From the NCBI RefSeq assembly GCF_030527965.1, contig NZ_JAUMZU010000001.1:22141-86140 (forward strand): a stretch of 64,000 nt of DNA, in the 5' to 3' direction. The notes below the pieces were generated by a model. The model did no database searches. It was not told the origin of the DNA and saw only the letters and a program-made list of their open reading frames with translations. Shown here piece by piece: positions 63,017 through 64,000 of this stretch. Each line of letters opens with the position of its first letter. The stretch's first letter is position 1. Source of the stretch: Neisseria sp. (lineage in GTDB: Bacteria > Pseudomonadota > Gammaproteobacteria > Burkholderiales > Neisseriaceae). Position numbers and translations under genes: made by a program.

Positions 63017-64000
63017 ATGAGGCCTTTGCGAGCGGAAATTGATTTGAACCGGTTGCGCAACAATTATCGGGCGTTAAAGCAAATTCACGGTAATAAACTG
63101 TTGGCGGTGTTGAAAGCCGATGCTTACGGGCATGGTGCGGTGCGGTGCGCTATTGCATTATCGGATTTGGCCGACGGTTTCGGCGTGGCTTGTGTGGAAG
63201 AAGCGGTGGAGCTGCGCAAAGCGGGCATTGAAAATCCGATTGTGTTGTTGGAAGGTGTGTTTGAGGCGGCGGAATATGAGATGGTCGACCGATATGATTT
63301 GTGGCCGGCGGTAGGCAGCCAGTGGCAGCTTGAAGCATTGTTGAATTACGAATGGCAGAAGCCGACAACCGTTTGGTTGAAAATGGATTCGGGCATGCAT
63401 CGCCTTGGTTTTTTTGCTCATAATTATGCGCCGGCTTATTATGCGTTGAAGCAGAGCCCGAAAGTCGCGGATATTGTTAAATTCAGCCATTTTGCGTGTG
63501 CAGATGAGGCGGAAAACGGCATGACGGAAATGCAGACCGAATCTTTCGATTTGGCTTGCCAAGATTTGGCGGGGCAGGAAAGTTTGGCCAATTCGGCAGC
63601 TATGCTGGCTTATCCGTCGGCAAGACGGGATTGGGGGCGTGCGGGGCTGGCTTTGTATGGTGTCGATCCGTTTTTAGAGCAGGATGTGCGGATTAAGCCG
63701 GTAATGCGTTTGGTTTCGAAAGTGTTCGGCGAGCGCGTGTTGAAGCCGCACGAGCCTATCGGCTACGGCGCTTCTTTTTATACCAAGCGTTCGACGCGGG
63801 TCGGTTTGGTGGCCTGTGGTTATGCCGACGGCTATCCGCGTTCGGCTTCTACCGGCAGCCCGGTATCAGTCAACGGCATGCGCAGCCGTGTTATCGGCAG
63901 GGTGTCGATGGATATGCTGACGGTGGATTTGAATGGTTCGGACGAGGGCATCGGCAGTGAAGTGGAATTGTGGGGCGATGAGGTAAGCGTGAATGAAGTG
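63017..64000 (+). CDS. alr: alanine racemase (partial, runs off the window)
   Basis: An open frame of 328 codons reaching the right edge without a stop. MRPLRAEIDLNRLRNNYRAL is the family start; the PLP lysine is in VLKADAYGHG (about residue 36), and the second catalytic tyrosine is in IGYGASFYTKRSTRVGLVACGYADGYPR near residue 255. It converts L- to D-alanine for peptidoglycan. GAGGAATGCAAAAC precedes the ATG. The last part of the C-terminal domain is missing. Confidence 0.96.
   Translation, partial: MRPLRAEIDLNRLRNNYRALKQIHGNKLLAVLKADAYGHGAVRCAIALSDLADGFGVACVEEAVELRKAGIENPIVLLEGVFEAAEYEMVDRYDLWPAVGSQWQLEALLNYEWQKPTTVWLKMDSGMHRLGFFAHNYAPAYYALKQSPKVADIVKFSHFACADEAENGMTEMQTESFDLACQDLAGQESLANSAAMLAYPSARRDWGRAGLALYGVDPFLEQDVRIKPVMRLVSKVFGERVLKPHEPIGYGASFYTKRSTRVGLVACGYADGYPRSASTGSPVSVNGMRSRVIGRVSMDMLTVDLNGSDEGIGSEVELWGDEVSVNEV

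Overview
The window comes from a member of the Neisseriaceae, most likely a Neisseria species. The main reason is the DNA uptake sequence: 5'-TGCCTGTCTGAA-3' and close variants occur dozens of times, often as inverted pairs that form terminators behind genes. From memory this is the TG-wadDUS dialect named after N. wadsworthii, not the meningococcal ATGCCGTCTGAA. The gene content (gmk-rpoZ-spoT, clpX, recR, acnB, icd, a stand-alone MnmC oxidoreductase domain, pqiABC) also fits a betaproteobacterium of this family.

Layout. 1-12.7 kb: the end of argB, an alcohol dehydrogenase, cysI, a DUF4124 protein, rhlE, a YgjP-like metalloprotease, a glutaredoxin-like protein, an AspT/YidE-type transporter, a small Xre regulator, radC, a Nudix hydrolase, gloB, rdgC and dcd. 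12.8-18.8 kb: an accessory island with a full-length Rhs polymorphic toxin (PAAR-like N-terminus, YD-repeat shell, HNH-nuclease tip), its DUF4265 immunity gene, and a displaced Rhs core fragment that is a 1442-bp direct copy of the core. 19-31.3 kb: pqiABC, acnB, two coupled M48 lipoproteases, a SIMPL protein, an aromatic/aspartate aminotransferase, a small membrane-anchored protein and a cardiolipin synthase. 31.4-44.7 kb: mnmC, a succinyl-CoA:acetate CoA-transferase, a HAD phosphatase, mfd, gmk-rpoZ-spoT, apt and a PBP7-type endopeptidase. 45-59.7 kb: clpX, nrdA, an NlpC/P60 hydrolase, a NarX/NarL-like nitrate two-component pair divergent from moaD-moaE-mobA-moeA, a CDF zinc exporter, a Gph-like phosphatase, recR, an AI-2E family permease, a hemerythrin protein, a YegP-like protein and a SemiSWEET. 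59.7-64 kb: tRNA-Ser(GCU), icd, an AT-rich segment with a double-glycine bacteriocin-like peptide and a small membrane protein, rluE, and the start of alr.

The most striking parts are two competition loci. The Rhs locus carries a toxin tip and immunity gene that are AT-rich compared with the GC-rich shell. Immediately after the immunity stop codon, in the same reading frame, lies a silent copy of the shell core. The shell carries DUS or near-DUS sites inside its coding sequence, so DNA of this locus should be favoured for uptake by transformation and could recombine through the shared core. The second locus encodes a colicin-V-like peptide whose well-placed ATG is followed at once by a stop codon; a 17-bp tandem duplication sits directly before its ribosome binding site.

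The rest is ordinary chromosomal housekeeping. Functional links that can be read from the layout are nitrate sensing next to molybdenum cofactor synthesis, the pqi lipid-transport operon, and the translationally coupled M48 protease pair.
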